From: Collariella sp. IMI 366227
Taxonomy: Eukaryota; Ascomycota; Sordariomycetes; Sordariales; Chaetomiaceae
Direction: 5' to 3'
Length of the DNA: 64,000 bases
Assembly: GCA_027946355.1 (NCBI GenBank)
Contig: JAPEUS010000011.1
Span: 372,001-436,000 of the forward strand
Positions 1-11,654 of this stretch are shown here, in pieces. Under the pieces are notes generated by a model that searched no databases, was not told the origin of the DNA, and worked only from the letters and a program-made list of their open reading frames with translations. How positions within the stretch are numbered: position 1 is the stretch's first letter; the number at the start of each line of letters is the position of its first letter. The position numbers and the translations under genes are program-made.

Positions 1-2061
1 CAGCTTCTCGCCATGCGCACGACGCATCTCAAGCTCCTCGATCGCGCGCAGCTTCTTCTGCAGCGCGCGAATCTTCTTAGCGTTCGGGTTGGCGGCAGCC
101 GGGTCGACAACAGCAGGCGCAGCGGGGGCCGCCGCCACCGACACACCACCGCCGCCCTGGGCAGCGGCGGCACATGGCCGGGCCGGCTGTGCGAGCGCGC
201 GCGCGCGTTGTTAGCGTGGCCGCGCGGACCGCCGGGCTGCAGGTTGTTGTTACGCGAGCGGTCCCGGCCGTGCTGGGGCTGGCCGCCGCGGCCGCCGCCG
301 TGGTGCTGGCCGCGCCGGTCAGGGCTGCGGCCGTCGGTGCCAGAGCCGCTGCCGTGCTCGCGCGGGGACGGGGCGAGGCCGCCCTCGGTGTTAGCGGCAG
401 GATTGGCGTCACCGTCCTTGGCCTTCTTGCTCCGCTTCTTCTTGTTCTTGGAGGCTGTCTTGGACGCGCCGTCCTCGGCGGGGGCCGCGCCAGGCACGGA
501 GCGCGAGGCGGGCTCGGCGCCAGGGATGTGGCGCTGGCGGCCGAAGCCGTTGGGCCCGATCGAGGGGATGCCGTTGCTAACGGTATGGGCCGCACCGCCT
601 TCGTCCTCGCGCTTGAAGTGCAGGGGGGTCAGGGCGCCGCGAGCGCCGGGTGGGCGGTAAGCGCCCACGGGCTTGGAGGGCGTCTTGACGGTGCCCAGGT
701 AGGCCAGGGCCGAGGAGTGCGGGGTGGGAACGGGGTGCAGGGGGTCGTCGTTGCCCGCCGGGGTGGGACGCCAGATGACATTGTAGAGCTCGACCATCTC
801 CTCGTTGTACATGATGCCGCCACCAACATGCCACAGCTTGATGCCGTTGTCGACGCGCAGACGCGGGGACGTGGTCGCCGTCATGATGTAGCGGCTGTCG
901 GGGCTCCAGGTGCAAACGCTGGGGTTGCCGCTCTCGATGGTGCAGACCTTGCGGTAGTCCTTCTCGAGATCGTAGACATCGATCTGGCCAGCCAGGTTGC
1001 CGAAGCCGGCAACAAGGGCGAAACGGCCGGTGGGCGAGAAGATGATGGTGTTGCGCGGGCCGATCGGGAACGAGTGGATAGCCACACCGCGGTGGTTGAA
1101 GATAGTCGTCTTGGCGGGCATGTAGCCGTAGATAACGCCGAATTCGGTCGAGTTGGGCGACCAGGCCACATCATGAATCGGGCCCTCCTTGTCCAGAGTG
1201 ATTCTAGCGTCGAACGAGCCGTTGGCGCTCAGCAGGTACATGGTCGTCTCGCCGTAGTAGCTCTTGTTAGACTTATCCACATCTGTTTGTGCCAGCACAA
1301 TCAGAGCCGTGCCCAGGGCGTTCCACTTGAGCTGCACCTTGTCGCCCTTGAAGAAGGTCTTCTGGGAGATGGGGCTGTTGAACGACGGCACGTTGTAGAC
1401 CTTGACGGCGGCAGGTTGGCCCTGTGGAAGAGGTTAGATGAGGCTCGCAAAAAGCTGAATAGCTGGGGGTTCTTACCTTGCGCTCGGGCACGAAAACGGC
1501 AACATTCTGGTTCAAACCAGGCGCGATGGCAAAATCGGAAACGCCCTCAACGCGCAGCTTATTCCAAACGGTCCTGAGGTCGTCGCTGTTGTAGAACTGC
1601 ACCTCGTTGGTAACCGTGCGGGCGCAGTACTTCTCATCGGCGGTGTACTGCAGGTTCCAGCCCGACTGCGACTTCTGGACGAATTGGCCGATCGGCTGCT
1701 TCTCAACACCCTCGGGGAGCTCCTCGATGGTGCGCCAAATCTTAAGGTTCTTGGTCGCGTCGCCGTTCTCATCCTTGGCGGGGCGCTCCCAAGTAATCAA
1801 GTAGCTGCCACGGGTAGAGAAGGCCAGTTCGAAGACGGCCGCGAGGGGAAGCGAGGTCAGCACATGACCAACCGAGGCATCGACGACGGTAACGCCCTCA
1901 TTAGTGGCGTATGCGAAGTAACGGCCGCAGGGCGAGTAGACACAACACCGGAGATTCCCTTCGGGCTTGACAAACCCAGGAAGATCCTCATAGACAGGCG
2001 CGGCGTCAAAGACGCCGATGGCCTTCTGGGTTCGGTAGGCAAACTGCAAAGGACTCGCCAT
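1..2061 (-). CDS. Translation initiation factor eIF2A, 3' end beyond window
   Basis: The product is the cytoplasmic eIF2A type of initiation factor, a monomeric beta-propeller protein that can deliver initiator tRNA to the 40S subunit; it is unrelated to the eIF2 alpha subunit. There are two exons, 2061-1477 and 1421 to the window edge, with a 55-bp intron in phase 0. The N-terminal 450 or so residues are WD-like propeller, with strings such as IHDVAWSPNSTEFGVIYGYM and CTWSPDSRYIMTATTSPRLR that are typical of the family. A Gly/Arg/Pro-rich low-complexity linker follows, then a basic helical tail (KIRALQKKLRAIEELEMRRA) still open at base 1. The start ATG at 2061 gives MASPLQFAYRTQKAIG, the usual family start. 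Frame is intact throughout. Identification is by sequence style and domain order, and is very likely correct. Confidence 0.95.
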
Positions 2062-4899
2062 GACTAGTCAAAGCCACAGGTAATCGCGATGGCAGAGTTG
2101 TAGGGTGTTACTGTTGTTTTCTTGATCCCTCTTGATGTCGTCCCGGAGGATGACTGCGTTCTCAATCGAAGCTTGGGTGCCGAGCCAAATCAATGGTGTT
2201 CTGGACAAAGGCGACCAAGAAATCTCGAGCGACGAGTAGGCGATTTGTCTATGGCGAGCGCGAGACTGGAAAGTCGGACGAGATCGCTTGGGAGACAGAT
2301 CCGATGCTCTGGGTTCGGTTTGGGATGCACGTCGAAAAGGCTACGCAAGGAGGCGATTTGACGGCGCGATATGCGGATGAGGTGCGGGCGAAGGGGTTGG
2401 ACCTTTGAAACTTGACAAAGAGGCGGCGCGCTGGGATCCGGAGAATAAAAACCGACCGACAGGAAGAGGTGGGAACAGTAAAGAAGAGAAGCGCCCGTGG
2501 GGAGATTGGCGGAGGCGGTGCGTGTTGGACCGAGTGGGCTGGAAGGGAGAAGGGGGGAGGGGGAAGAGAGGGAGAAAGAAGAGGGCGAGGACAGGCGACA
2601 GTTTCCACAAATATCGTGATCATTTTTTTAGCCTTTGCCTTTGGCGGCATGCTGATTCAGGTCGCGTGGTGGGGCCGGCTGATGCCCGCCGCAGGGCTGG
2701 GGTTGGTTCGAGGCCGCTCTGAGACCCACTGAAACGCTGGCCAGGGCCCGCCAAGCCTCGTCCGCTGGGGACTCTTGGCATTTTGCTGTCGCCTCCCTCT
2801 CCTTTGTCTCGCAACTCTTTCGCAACTCTTACGCCTTGTGATGGAGTTCAACTTGTCCAGGCCAGCATCACCTGTTGAGGGCTTGGACCTCGGGGTTTTC
2901 AGAATGGGAAAGGTAATTTGCCTGGCATGCATGTGACCTCCAGCAAAATATCTGTGTTTTTTACGACAAACTCTTACGTCCTTGTCCAAGTTCTTTTCTT
3001 TGTTGACTCCCTTGTTCCATCCCACGCCAACATTGGGCACGGGAAGTCTCTTCCTCCGCCACAGCTTCAACAAGAAGGCATTCTCCACACAGGTACACTC
3101 GTTGTAAGGGAACCGCTGTTTCATGTCTACCTCAACAGTGCCCTCCAAGCAGACCGGGTGTGGGTCAAAACTAGCCATAGTATCCTGCACAAGTTCATCG
3201 CATAAAATTTTTGTTTACTTGATAGGAATCAGCTTTGGAAGACAACAACTAGGGATCTCTCAGACTGGAAGAAATCCGCAACAGAGGATCCGATCGCTGG
3301 GTGGGTGGAGTTTTCAGGAACAAGCCGCTGTGGGGTCTTCCAGCGGGCTTCTGCACGGACCATTTTCACCCCAGACCAGGGTTAGACGCTGGCTGGCCCC
3401 TGTCCGTACTTTGAGCCCTGTTCAGCCGCATCAACGTCAACCCTTCACCACCAACGACTCACGACGATACCTCAGCCCTCGGATTCTTGACCATCAACAC
3501 ATTTTTATTTTGCCACATTTGTCCCCATGAAAGTTCCCAGTCAAAAAAAAAAAAATACATGCTTTTCTACACAATGTCACATTCTGCCCAGACTAATCTT
3601 AAACAATGCACGCCGTTCTACTTGTCTACATACCCCTTTCTCTTTGAGCGATATCCTCATTTTCTTTGCCATAGTATTTTGGAAGAAATTAGTTGTTGAA
3701 GTCAACACAGCGTTGGCATTGAGAGCTGCCAATCTTTTTTTTTTGTCCGTATATTCCCAACTCATCCAGACCTGGCTCTACGACAAAAAATGAGGTCTAC
3801 TGGCCAGGTCTTTCAAGGCGGAGATACGCAGTGTATTCAATGCTCCTGGCAGTATGACTTTGCAGAAAAGATGGCTACAGGATCTGGAGGACGGGGCTGC
3901 TCTTTCACTTTGTTAAAGGCTCATATACATGATGCTCGTTATTTTAACTGTCCTTCTTGGCACTTCTTGAGCATCAGTCGCCATTGTTGACTTAAGGGAG
4001 TCTTTTTCTTTGGTGTATCAGTCAATGTATTCTCTCCCTTCCAAAGATCCCCTTCTCTTCCGTTCTTACTCAAGTGTGGGATGGATAAAGAGTATTACCC
4101 CCTCCTCTCGGTTTGATGGGAATGCCCCAATGGTCGATTTGTCAGTCCCCAAGTTCACCATAGTGGTAAAGTCAGCAGTACTGCTGATGGTGGTGGGCTT
4201 TGATGTGGCTTATCGATCCCTGTCGTTTGTCTGTTGGATTTTACGCTCAATAGTCATGTATCTTTCTGCTGAGTGAAAGTTAAGGTTAAGTTGTTCAAAA
4301 GACTATCGCTGTCTTAACCGGCTCAACACCAAGACACTGGCTTCTCTTAGGAGGCAAAGTTGCCATGCCGAGATGTTATTATCTCTACCACAATAAGCAC
4401 TATGGGGTCACGCAACCAAGGGGGGACTTTGCAGCAGAGTTTGGATGACCAGCCTGCTTGGAGGAGAACTGCCAGGCTGGAAGGGACGCTTCAAACGCGT
4501 TCACCCTCGTTCAGGCCAGCAACGCGCTTGGACCGTGCACCCTTGGTCGCCTCAAATCCTCCCCCAAGCTCTGGAGTTTGGGTTTACTCTTTCTTTTCTA
4601 AACCATATCCATCACCTTCGTTGTCTGCCCGCCGCGCCAAACCCTTTTTAAAGTATTTAAAAAAGACAACAACAACGTAAGTTCAAATATTTATTCATTA
4701 CTCTGATATCAAATGCACTGCCGAGGATGCGCGGGTCGGCTGGGAGGAATTCGAAAACCTTGGGTTGCCGACCGGTGGTCGCGAAAGCAGCCGGCCAGCA
4801 CACCCCAAGTCCCGTATGATGATGGGATTTTTGTTCAACGACGCTCGGTTTCTCCAACTTGACAATGGAATTCGAGGCTAACAGTTGACTCAGAACAAG
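2062..4899. other. Intergenic region, no supported gene
   Basis: It contains the divergent upstream regions of eIF2A and of the uncharacterised gene that starts at 4900. It has A-runs (3543-3553) and a TATA-like TATTTAAAA followed by ACAACAACAAC near 4650-4676, which could be a transcription start for the downstream gene. One minus-strand ORF (3178 down to 2657) is listed separately as doubtful. Nothing else reads as coding: no long frame with consistent codon use, and no tRNA-like box pair. Confidence 0.5.
2657..3178 (-). CDS. Doubtful ORF, possible small protein
   Basis: From the ATG at 3178 the frame reads MASFDPHPVCLEGTVEVD and stays open for about 170 codons. A GTAAGA donor and a GCCAG acceptor about 60 bp apart lie inside it, so a spliced short gene is possible. 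Against it: no domain is recognised, the second half is basic low complexity, and codon choice is not clearly biased to C/G at third positions as in the real genes here. It is recorded only so it is not lost. Confidence 0.18.
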   Translation of the reverse strand: MASFDPHPVCLEGTVEVDMKQRFPYNECTCVENAFLLKLWRRKRLPVPNVGVGWNKGVNKEKNLDKDVRVCRKKHRYFAGGHMHARQITFPILKTPRSKPSTGDAGLDKLNSITRRKSCERVARQRRGRRQQNAKSPQRTRLGGPWPAFQWVSERPRTNPSPAAGISRPHHAT

Positions 4900-7550
4900 A
4901 TGGAAGACCAGCGCCGCGGTGCTGGCAGGAAGGGCGGCTTGCGCCCACCCCCCGGCTTCGAGAACCTGGCGGGCGACCGCCAGGGGACTGGAGCCGAAGA
5001 GGACTCTGGTAAGTTGCCATTTGACATCATGGACTGCGGAGGAATGTTTTAAAGAGGGCCATCGAGGGTGCCAGCAGGGCATCACCACGAGGGCGACCAG
5101 AGGCCACCAGGAGGGCTCAACACCACCACCGCCGGCTGTATCTGGCCGCTTTCAATGAAGAACCACGACAATACGACCTCAAGCTCAAGATTTGGTCAGG
5201 GAGCACAAGGCAGCAGTTTTGTGGCCAGTTAGGGCAAACACCAACAGCATGCGGCTTGACACCTGCGGTTCACTACTCCAGCTCAACACTTGCGGCTTGA
5301 CAACTTCAACTGCGGCTCAGCACCCATCGCATCGTGCAGCCGCGGCTGAGCTTGGACCCGTGCGCCTGCCCACAAAGCACAAATTCTTGATGGCCCTCTT
5401 GCGAAATTCCTTTCTCTCTCTCATCCTCTTTTTCACAAGCCCAACGTCAGCAGAAAAGGCTGACATTGTTTGAAGCAACCGCGCCCTCTTCTTCGTCGTC
5501 TGCCCGTGGAGCAATCCACGGCACCTTTCCCTTCCCGCCGCCGCGCGACTCGCCCCAGTCGCCGGCCTCTTCTTCTTCTTCTTCGGCGTCGTCGTCAACC
5601 TGCCCCGAGGTGGCGAGCGAGTACAGCGAGCGGGGCAAGATGGAGTCCACCAACGCGTGGCTCTTCAGCCACCATCACGAGCAGCTGGTGGTCAATCTGA
5701 AGCGCAAGTACCAGGACCTCCTGGACTACGACAAGACGAAGAATCAGAAAATTCTTCACCTCGATTGGTAGGTGGACATTCCGCCCGTGTTGAGCTTCAC
5801 CATCTCCAGAAAGACATTGCTAATCGTGCGTTTTTGTTTTTCACGTCTAGGGTGGCGGGCAATCCCGAGGATCCCGTTCACGAGGATGACAAGGTTGCTC
5901 CGAGCAGCGGCATGACTCAGGAGGACCGCCGTTTGAGCACCATGGTCACCCGGATGACCATGAAGAACGGCCATGGCGTCAACCCGTGGGACGAGAGGGA
6001 AACAGTAAGTATTCAATCGGTTTGATTTGCGCGTAGTTTTGGCGATGATTCTTGTCTTCGCCTTAGTGTTGTGCTTATCTCCTGCTTCAAAATATGATCG
6101 CTGATAGACTTTTCTGCAGTGGAACAAGGCCATGCTCTTCGGCGACTGGCTGTGCGACCACAAGGGCGTGCGCCAGTTCTTCATCGAGATCCAAGTCAAG
6201 CGGATCTCGGGCGAAAAGGACACGCTGTTGGAGCAGTGCGGCGTCAGCCCCGAGCTGGCTTGGCTGTCTCTCTTCAACGAGAAGGCTCCAACCGTGCAGC
6301 CCATCATTCTGCCGCCCATTCCTACTCCCCAGGCGGCCCGCTCCCAGACTCCCCGGGAGCTCCCCACCCCGCGCCCTCCTGTCCATGAGACCATTCCCGA
6401 GGTCGAGGAGGAAGAGATTGCGACTTCTGCGCCCGCGTCCTCTGCCGACAAGGGTAAAGATAAAGCCGTTGATCCTCCGGCTGCAGCCGATGATGGCAAT
6501 TCTACCCATCCCCGTTCCGGCGTCGACATCAGCCGTGGAGACATCGTTGTCTCTTCGAGCTCGGTTGCCCAGTCTTCAAAGCAGCGGACTCCACTCCCCA
6601 CTACCAATCCGTTTCACGCGCAGACAGTAGCTCCTGATACCAACCGCCCTTCGGCCGGCCCCAGCGAGGTACGCGCCAGCATTCCTCGTAGCGACCCCCT
6701 CCCCAACACCGGCAGCTACGACTCTCTGAATGAGACCGCCAACTCCGAGCAGTCCGATACCACTCACGAGTCCTTCTACCACGATGAGGTCACCTACCAG
6801 GATGAGCCGAGCTACCAGGATGAGGGCACCGTCTATCTCGGTGAAGACGAAGATCCTTTCGCGAACCTCGGTGGTGCTCATCAAATGACCGCCCTGAGCG
6901 CCGCTGAGCTGCACGCTCGCCGCCAGGACTTCCACCGCGACGCCGCGGCCAAGCGCGACGAGCTCAACAACATGATCGCCTTCCACCAGGATCCCACGTT
7001 CATCGCTCGCAAGAAGAAGTCCTTCATCTACGCCGTACGCATCATTGCCGTCCCCGACCGCGGCGACGTGGTCAATCAGTTCACCGGCCCGCCCGTCCGC
7101 AACCGCTACGGCACGCTCCTCGGCACTGGCGGTTGGGTGGTGCCCCCTCTCGAGGAGCGCATCAAGTGGCGCGACGAGCACAAGCGTTTTTACCGCAACA
7201 AATGCGCCAAACCCGGCAAGTACGAAGGTCTGCCCTACCCGCAAGTGCAGAACGCCATGCCGCTGCGCTTCGACTGGTCGGGCCAACTGACGCCACGTTA
7301 CTTTGGCCCTGCTGCACCGCTCTGGCGCGAGATGTGCGATCCCACCCTGGAGGATGTCTACTGGATGGCGTGGCAGCTCGTCGGTGGCAAGCAGTACCTA
7401 GGCTTCCGCGCCGGGCATGGCTTTGGTGCTGACCGTCGGCTTTGCGAGGGCGATCAGGCGCTGTTGAAGGAGTGCCCGTTCAAGAGCCCGTCGGTTGAGT
7501 CGCTGTATCATGCCGCGTCTTATGGCGAGGAGGCGAATAAGAAGAAGTAA
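4900..7550 (+). CDS. Uncharacterised conserved-looking 661-residue protein
   Basis: I do not recognise the family. Four exons give one continuous frame: 4900-5008, 5476-5767, 5851-6004 and 6120-7550. The start at 4900 (MEDQRRGAGRKGGLRPPPGF) is preferred over an internal ATG at 5640. The reason is that the frame upstream of 5640 is open and serine-rich, and a GTAAGT donor at 5009 pairs in phase with an acceptor at 5475 behind a CTGAC branch site. The first intron is 467 bp, long for this genome. The protein has an Arg/Gly-rich N-terminus, a Ser tract, and a charged well-ordered region (HHHEQLVVNLKRKYQDLLDY to WNKAMLFGDWLCDHKGVRQF). A 250-residue Pro/Glu/Ser-rich disordered middle follows. The C-terminal block of about 190 residues is rich in Trp, Tyr and Arg (ERIKWRDEHKRFYRNKCAKP; TLEDVYWMAWQLVGGKQYLG). 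There is no signal peptide or membrane segment. Confidence 0.75.
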
Positions 7551-8526
7551 GCAATTTCTGCTGCTTCGCTTAGCTCGAGGTCTAGTACTGCGGAGGATTT
7601 TCCGCCATGACCTTTTGAAGCAACAATTTGTCAGAGTATCACCGTCGCGACTTATCATCCTTCATCTGAAGAGGTCTCGTCGCCTATCACAGCCGGCCTT
7701 TTATTCTTACCTATTGTCTTCCACGACAACCACGACATCACGACTTACTGTCCTTTCTTCTAAGAGGTCCCAATCGACGATTGTCAATAACCGGCATGTC
7801 AAGTGTACACACAACACAAATCTCGTCTCTTTTTTCTTCTTTTTTTTTTTACACGCGTCATACCGCGCCATTTCTTCCGGCCCATCGCCACACAATCACA
7901 CAGTCCCTCAAGCCAACCACCCACGCTTTCTGCCGTTCTCTTTCTCTGGGGAGGGTCAGAGGATAGCCATTGATCGCGTCATTCTGCACTTCAAAACTCT
8001 TTTTATGACGTGGCATGGCATGGAACTGTCCATCGCGGCACTGAGGAATCACCTCGCACTTTTATCCCGCAGCACTCCATTAGCCCTTTTTCTACCTCGT
8101 CACAACAGCCTTCCGACTACTCCCTTAGCTTGGACGGGGACTCGGTTCTGCATACTGTTCGGTTTTGGCATGAGAGACAGGCACGGGTCATTACACACCA
8201 CGTCACATCTGGCGAGATGCATTATCGGCAGCCATCGGATGGATGGGAGTAATGGACTGAGAAAATCAGTGGGATTGGGGACTCGCGTTCTTTTTCTCTC
8301 CCTCCTTTTTCACTTCACCGTCAATTGATGGGATGCCATGGCATCACGCCTCGCGGACCAGCATGCGGTTTGAGTCTCGCTCGCCTGGCATAGGCTCGGG
8401 TATGGGTTGGGGTTCTGGCTCATATCACTCGACATCACACTCGACACAACACAACACATACTTCTCGGTTCTCCTGTAATTGGCGTTTGTTGGGGATGGG
8501 TTTGCAAAATCTGGTTATTTGATGGG

Positions 8527-8606
8527 TTGGTTGTTTGGTTGTTTGGTTGTTTGGTTGTTTGGTTGTTTGGTTGTTTGGTTGTTTGGTTGTTTGGTTGTTT
8601 GGTTGT
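8527..8606. repeat. Octamer minisatellite (TTGGTTGT) x10
   Basis: Ten perfect head-to-tail copies of TTGGTTGT are followed, after a short interruption (TCTTTGG), by further partial copies to about 8625. It lies in non-coding DNA 1 kb downstream of the uncharacterised gene. Its translation gives artefactual LFGCLVVW strings. Confidence 0.97.
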
Positions 8607-9380
8607 TCTTTGGTTGTTTGGTTGGAGCTTGAGATTCCATGATACCTGGAGTATGGGTCTGGGTTAGGGGTTATTTTCTCTCTCGGTTGAGATACCCTTT
8701 GCTCTGGTCATGAGGATGATGATTGATAATGATGATGATGCCTGGGATGGTTTGTTAGCTAGTTATAGGATTGCTTATTATCATGAACATTTCGAAGTGT
8801 GATACGGTGATTGTGATGGTGGGTTAATGGGTCGATGGGCGAGGTGAGCGGCATGCAGAGTGACGTCGTGTATCCGCCCCTGGGTCCTGTCGATCACCCA
8901 CCGCCCACCGCCTCATCGCGAGATCGGCCCTGATCGCCTCTTCAATGTTTCTTCTCCCCTGGTCTAGATGAGGGTGCTTCTCAAAGAATCCGAAAGCCAA
9001 AAACCCTCAGGACTGCGAATACTTCTGCTATCTGCTGAGCTCCGTCCCTGAGGCAAACCGACATGGAAGAGGACACTGGCATACGCATTCAGTGGTACTC
9101 GGCCATCACTCACAGCCAGTGAGTGTCATAGTGGTAAACCGCATTCCATCATCTCAAACTCCAAACCATGGGAAAGTGACCTCAGTACTCCCACAATCCC
9201 GTGGACCCTGAATCAAGCACACAGTCCAGTTCCACCTCCCAACCCCTTCCACCACACACAGCCCACACAGAAACCACCACCACCACCCTGTCCCTTCACC
9301 ATCTCAACAAGTTCACCACCTGCCTCCCCCCTCTCCTCCCGATCGCCCGCCTGTGCAACCAAACATGCAGTGCATACGCA

Positions 9381-9400
9381 AGCAGCAGCAGCAGCAGCAG
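9381..9400. repeat. (AGC)n triplet tract
   Basis: A run of AGC/CAG triplets lies in an otherwise C-rich non-coding stretch. It is a microsatellite and no coding frame around it is convincing. Confidence 0.85.
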
Positions 9401-11654
9401 GCACCCAGGTCCCGCAAGTCCCCTCCCTGGAGCACAGTCACGTCTCATCTCTCCCCCCTTTCCTAAGCTGGTAACTCCCCTCGCCGATCCTGTGGCGGCG
9501 GCAGGATCGACTGTGGCTAGAGTCTAACCTGACCCGGCTCACATGAAAGTACCGGTACTTGGGCGAGTGGAACGGGGGGAAGGGAGGTACTGGTACCTAC
9601 TTGATCTGGCTGACGGACTGGGTGACTTTGCTTGAGAGGGGTGCATGAATGCATGCATGCAATTGACGAAGCTTTTCCAAGTTATGCACAACCGCGGTTA
9701 CACATCGGTCTCCCCAGGGCTGTACGGATAGAATGATGTGCTCATTTGTTCGCCACACACCTCCTCCCCCTCTCCACACCTCTCTTCTTCCGATCTCGTC
9801 AGAAGAATGGCTGTCATGTCGCCGCCACAGCGGTGGCTGTGCTTCTGTGCAGATGACAGCCGCTCGGTGGTTGGATGATGTGGCTTGCCCCCGGTGTTGG
9901 TGAGGGTCTGGATCAAGAGATAGAATGTTGACGACTGGATGACAGAGAAGCAGAGAAATTATTTTGGGCGCTGGGACGCGCGTTTTCGAGGGTTGAAGTG
10001 ATGGTTGCTAGATGTGGTTTGTGGGATGGCAAGCCGAAGGGAGATTGTGAGGAGGAAGTGGTTGGGTTGGGGGTTTGGGTTGTTTCCGCAAGGCTCCCGG
10101 GTCCTGAGTCCAGCTTTCGACAGTGGCGAGCTCTGAGGAGAAATGCGAATCTTGAGACTGACATTGGCTTGAGAGATTGAGGACGTTGAGATTATGGATT
10201 GTCACTGAGGAGGTCCCCGACTCCTCATTTCCCTCACCTGATGCTTCTGCTAAAGCCCGTGGCCGACCCCTATTCTCACTTCGCACCAGCACCGTCCACA
10301 AGGCGAGACAAATGCAACACAACAGCAACCTTGCCCTTTCACGCGCACAACAATCCTCCCACTTCCACATCACCCCTCGCTTCCCGACTTCCGGTGATCG
10401 GCACCGCAATGTCCCGATCTGGCCACACCCTCATCGAGACTCGAAAGGGGTGTGACCCTAGAGAGACAGACACATGATCCCGTGGCAGCGGTGCATGCTT
10501 GTCACGCCTCGGTCACTCCCGGGCAGTCCCATTTACTCTCCGCTGAAGCTTTTTGTCGAGGCCCACGAGACCTCCCACAAGACGGGGTTCAGATGGCGTG
10601 ACTTCCGCCCGTTCTACAGTCGCGGACTGTGTTCAAGTGAGCATCAGCTAGTGCTGTATTTGAGGTTTCTGTAGCCATCCTGTCTCCCAGACTCAGACAA
10701 CCTTGATTGGAGTCACCCAAGGGCTTCGGAAAGGGTGACCTGGCAGTACACCCGACGACCGCAGGAAGAGCTGCGCCAAGGACCACGCCCTGCGGCCCGC
10801 TGGTAGCAACCGCGTGTTCTTGCGTGCAGCATGCACGAACTGTGCCGTCGGGAGTTTTTGCTGAGCCGGGTTGGTGGTGGATGGGTGCCTTGTTTGATGC
10901 AGGGTGCCGTGCATTTTGGGGTCCATGTCAAAAAGCGGCACTTTGCGGACGGGCCGGCTGTTGGTCGTTAGGAACCCGAGATTGTTTCCCCATGCTCTCG
11001 CTTCTAGTTCTCAACTGTAGCCATGTGAAGACATCGGGTATCTGAACATCGGGCCTTGTCCAGAACGATGATGGCCGCTGCCCCCGCCGTTCAGCAACAG
11101 CCAGGGATGCAGTGAACCTTCAAGCTAGCAGCAGCTGAGGAACCAAGAACGCCACATCGACTCTCTGGCCCCTGATCCTCAAATGTGTCGATCACTGTGG
11201 CGTCCGTGGCGATAACTCATGCACCTCCAATCTGTCGTGGAATCCAGTCATCAGCTTGTGTAACTGAGCAAGCAACTCCCAGGAATCAGGAGGCTTCTTC
11301 TACCTAATCTGGCTTTTGAGGTATCAAGTATGTGGAGTGCTAGACATGGTGAGAACGTAGCATACACACAATCATGAGACTTGTGCTGATTCTTATATCC
11401 GAAAGCCGGTCAAGATGGCGCCGTTTTGCTTGTTGAAAGTCTGGTTGCTATTTACTCGAACTGAAGAAGAAAACAAACAACATGAAGATATGAAAACACC
11501 CCCACAAAGCTAAAAAACGATGCCAGAATATGTACAGCTCGCCCCTTGGCTCTGGTAACCCCGCCCAACTCTCCTCTCACCCCCAGCTGCCCAGCCGTTC
11601 TTGCCTACTTTTTCCTAAAGGCTCTCTCGAATCTCCGGCGTTTACACGGACAGA

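Larger units (their letters stand above)
7551..11654. other. Intergenic region, 4.1 kb, simple repeats only
   Basis: No credible gene. The first 200 bases are probably the 3' UTR of the upstream gene. The region holds an octamer minisatellite (8527-8606), a CAG tract (9381-9400), a cluster of GGTACC/GTACCGGTAC palindromes (9547-9600) and C/T-rich tracts. The reading frames that open here use non-ATG starts or simple-repeat translation and show no domain. Confidence 0.55.

Noticed and set aside
174..1577. 467-codon plus-strand frame
   Set aside because: It is antisense to the eIF2A exons; its Ala/Val/Arg-rich content is the mirror of GC-rich codons and it has no domain.
2701..2716. GGTTCGAGG and similar GGTTCGA strings (also near 31697 reverse strand and 48243) as tRNA B boxes
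   Set aside because: No matching A box, acceptor stem or T-run terminator at the right distances. No tRNA is claimed in the window.
5640..5642. Internal ATG as start of the 661-residue protein
   Set aside because: Good context, but the open Ser-rich frame above it and in-phase splice signals to an exon at 4900 argue for the longer form. Kept as the alternative.
7495..8328. 277-codon plus-strand frame overlapping the end of the uncharacterised gene
   Set aside because: Frame starts inside a real exon in another phase and continues through 3' UTR; no domain and no codon bias.
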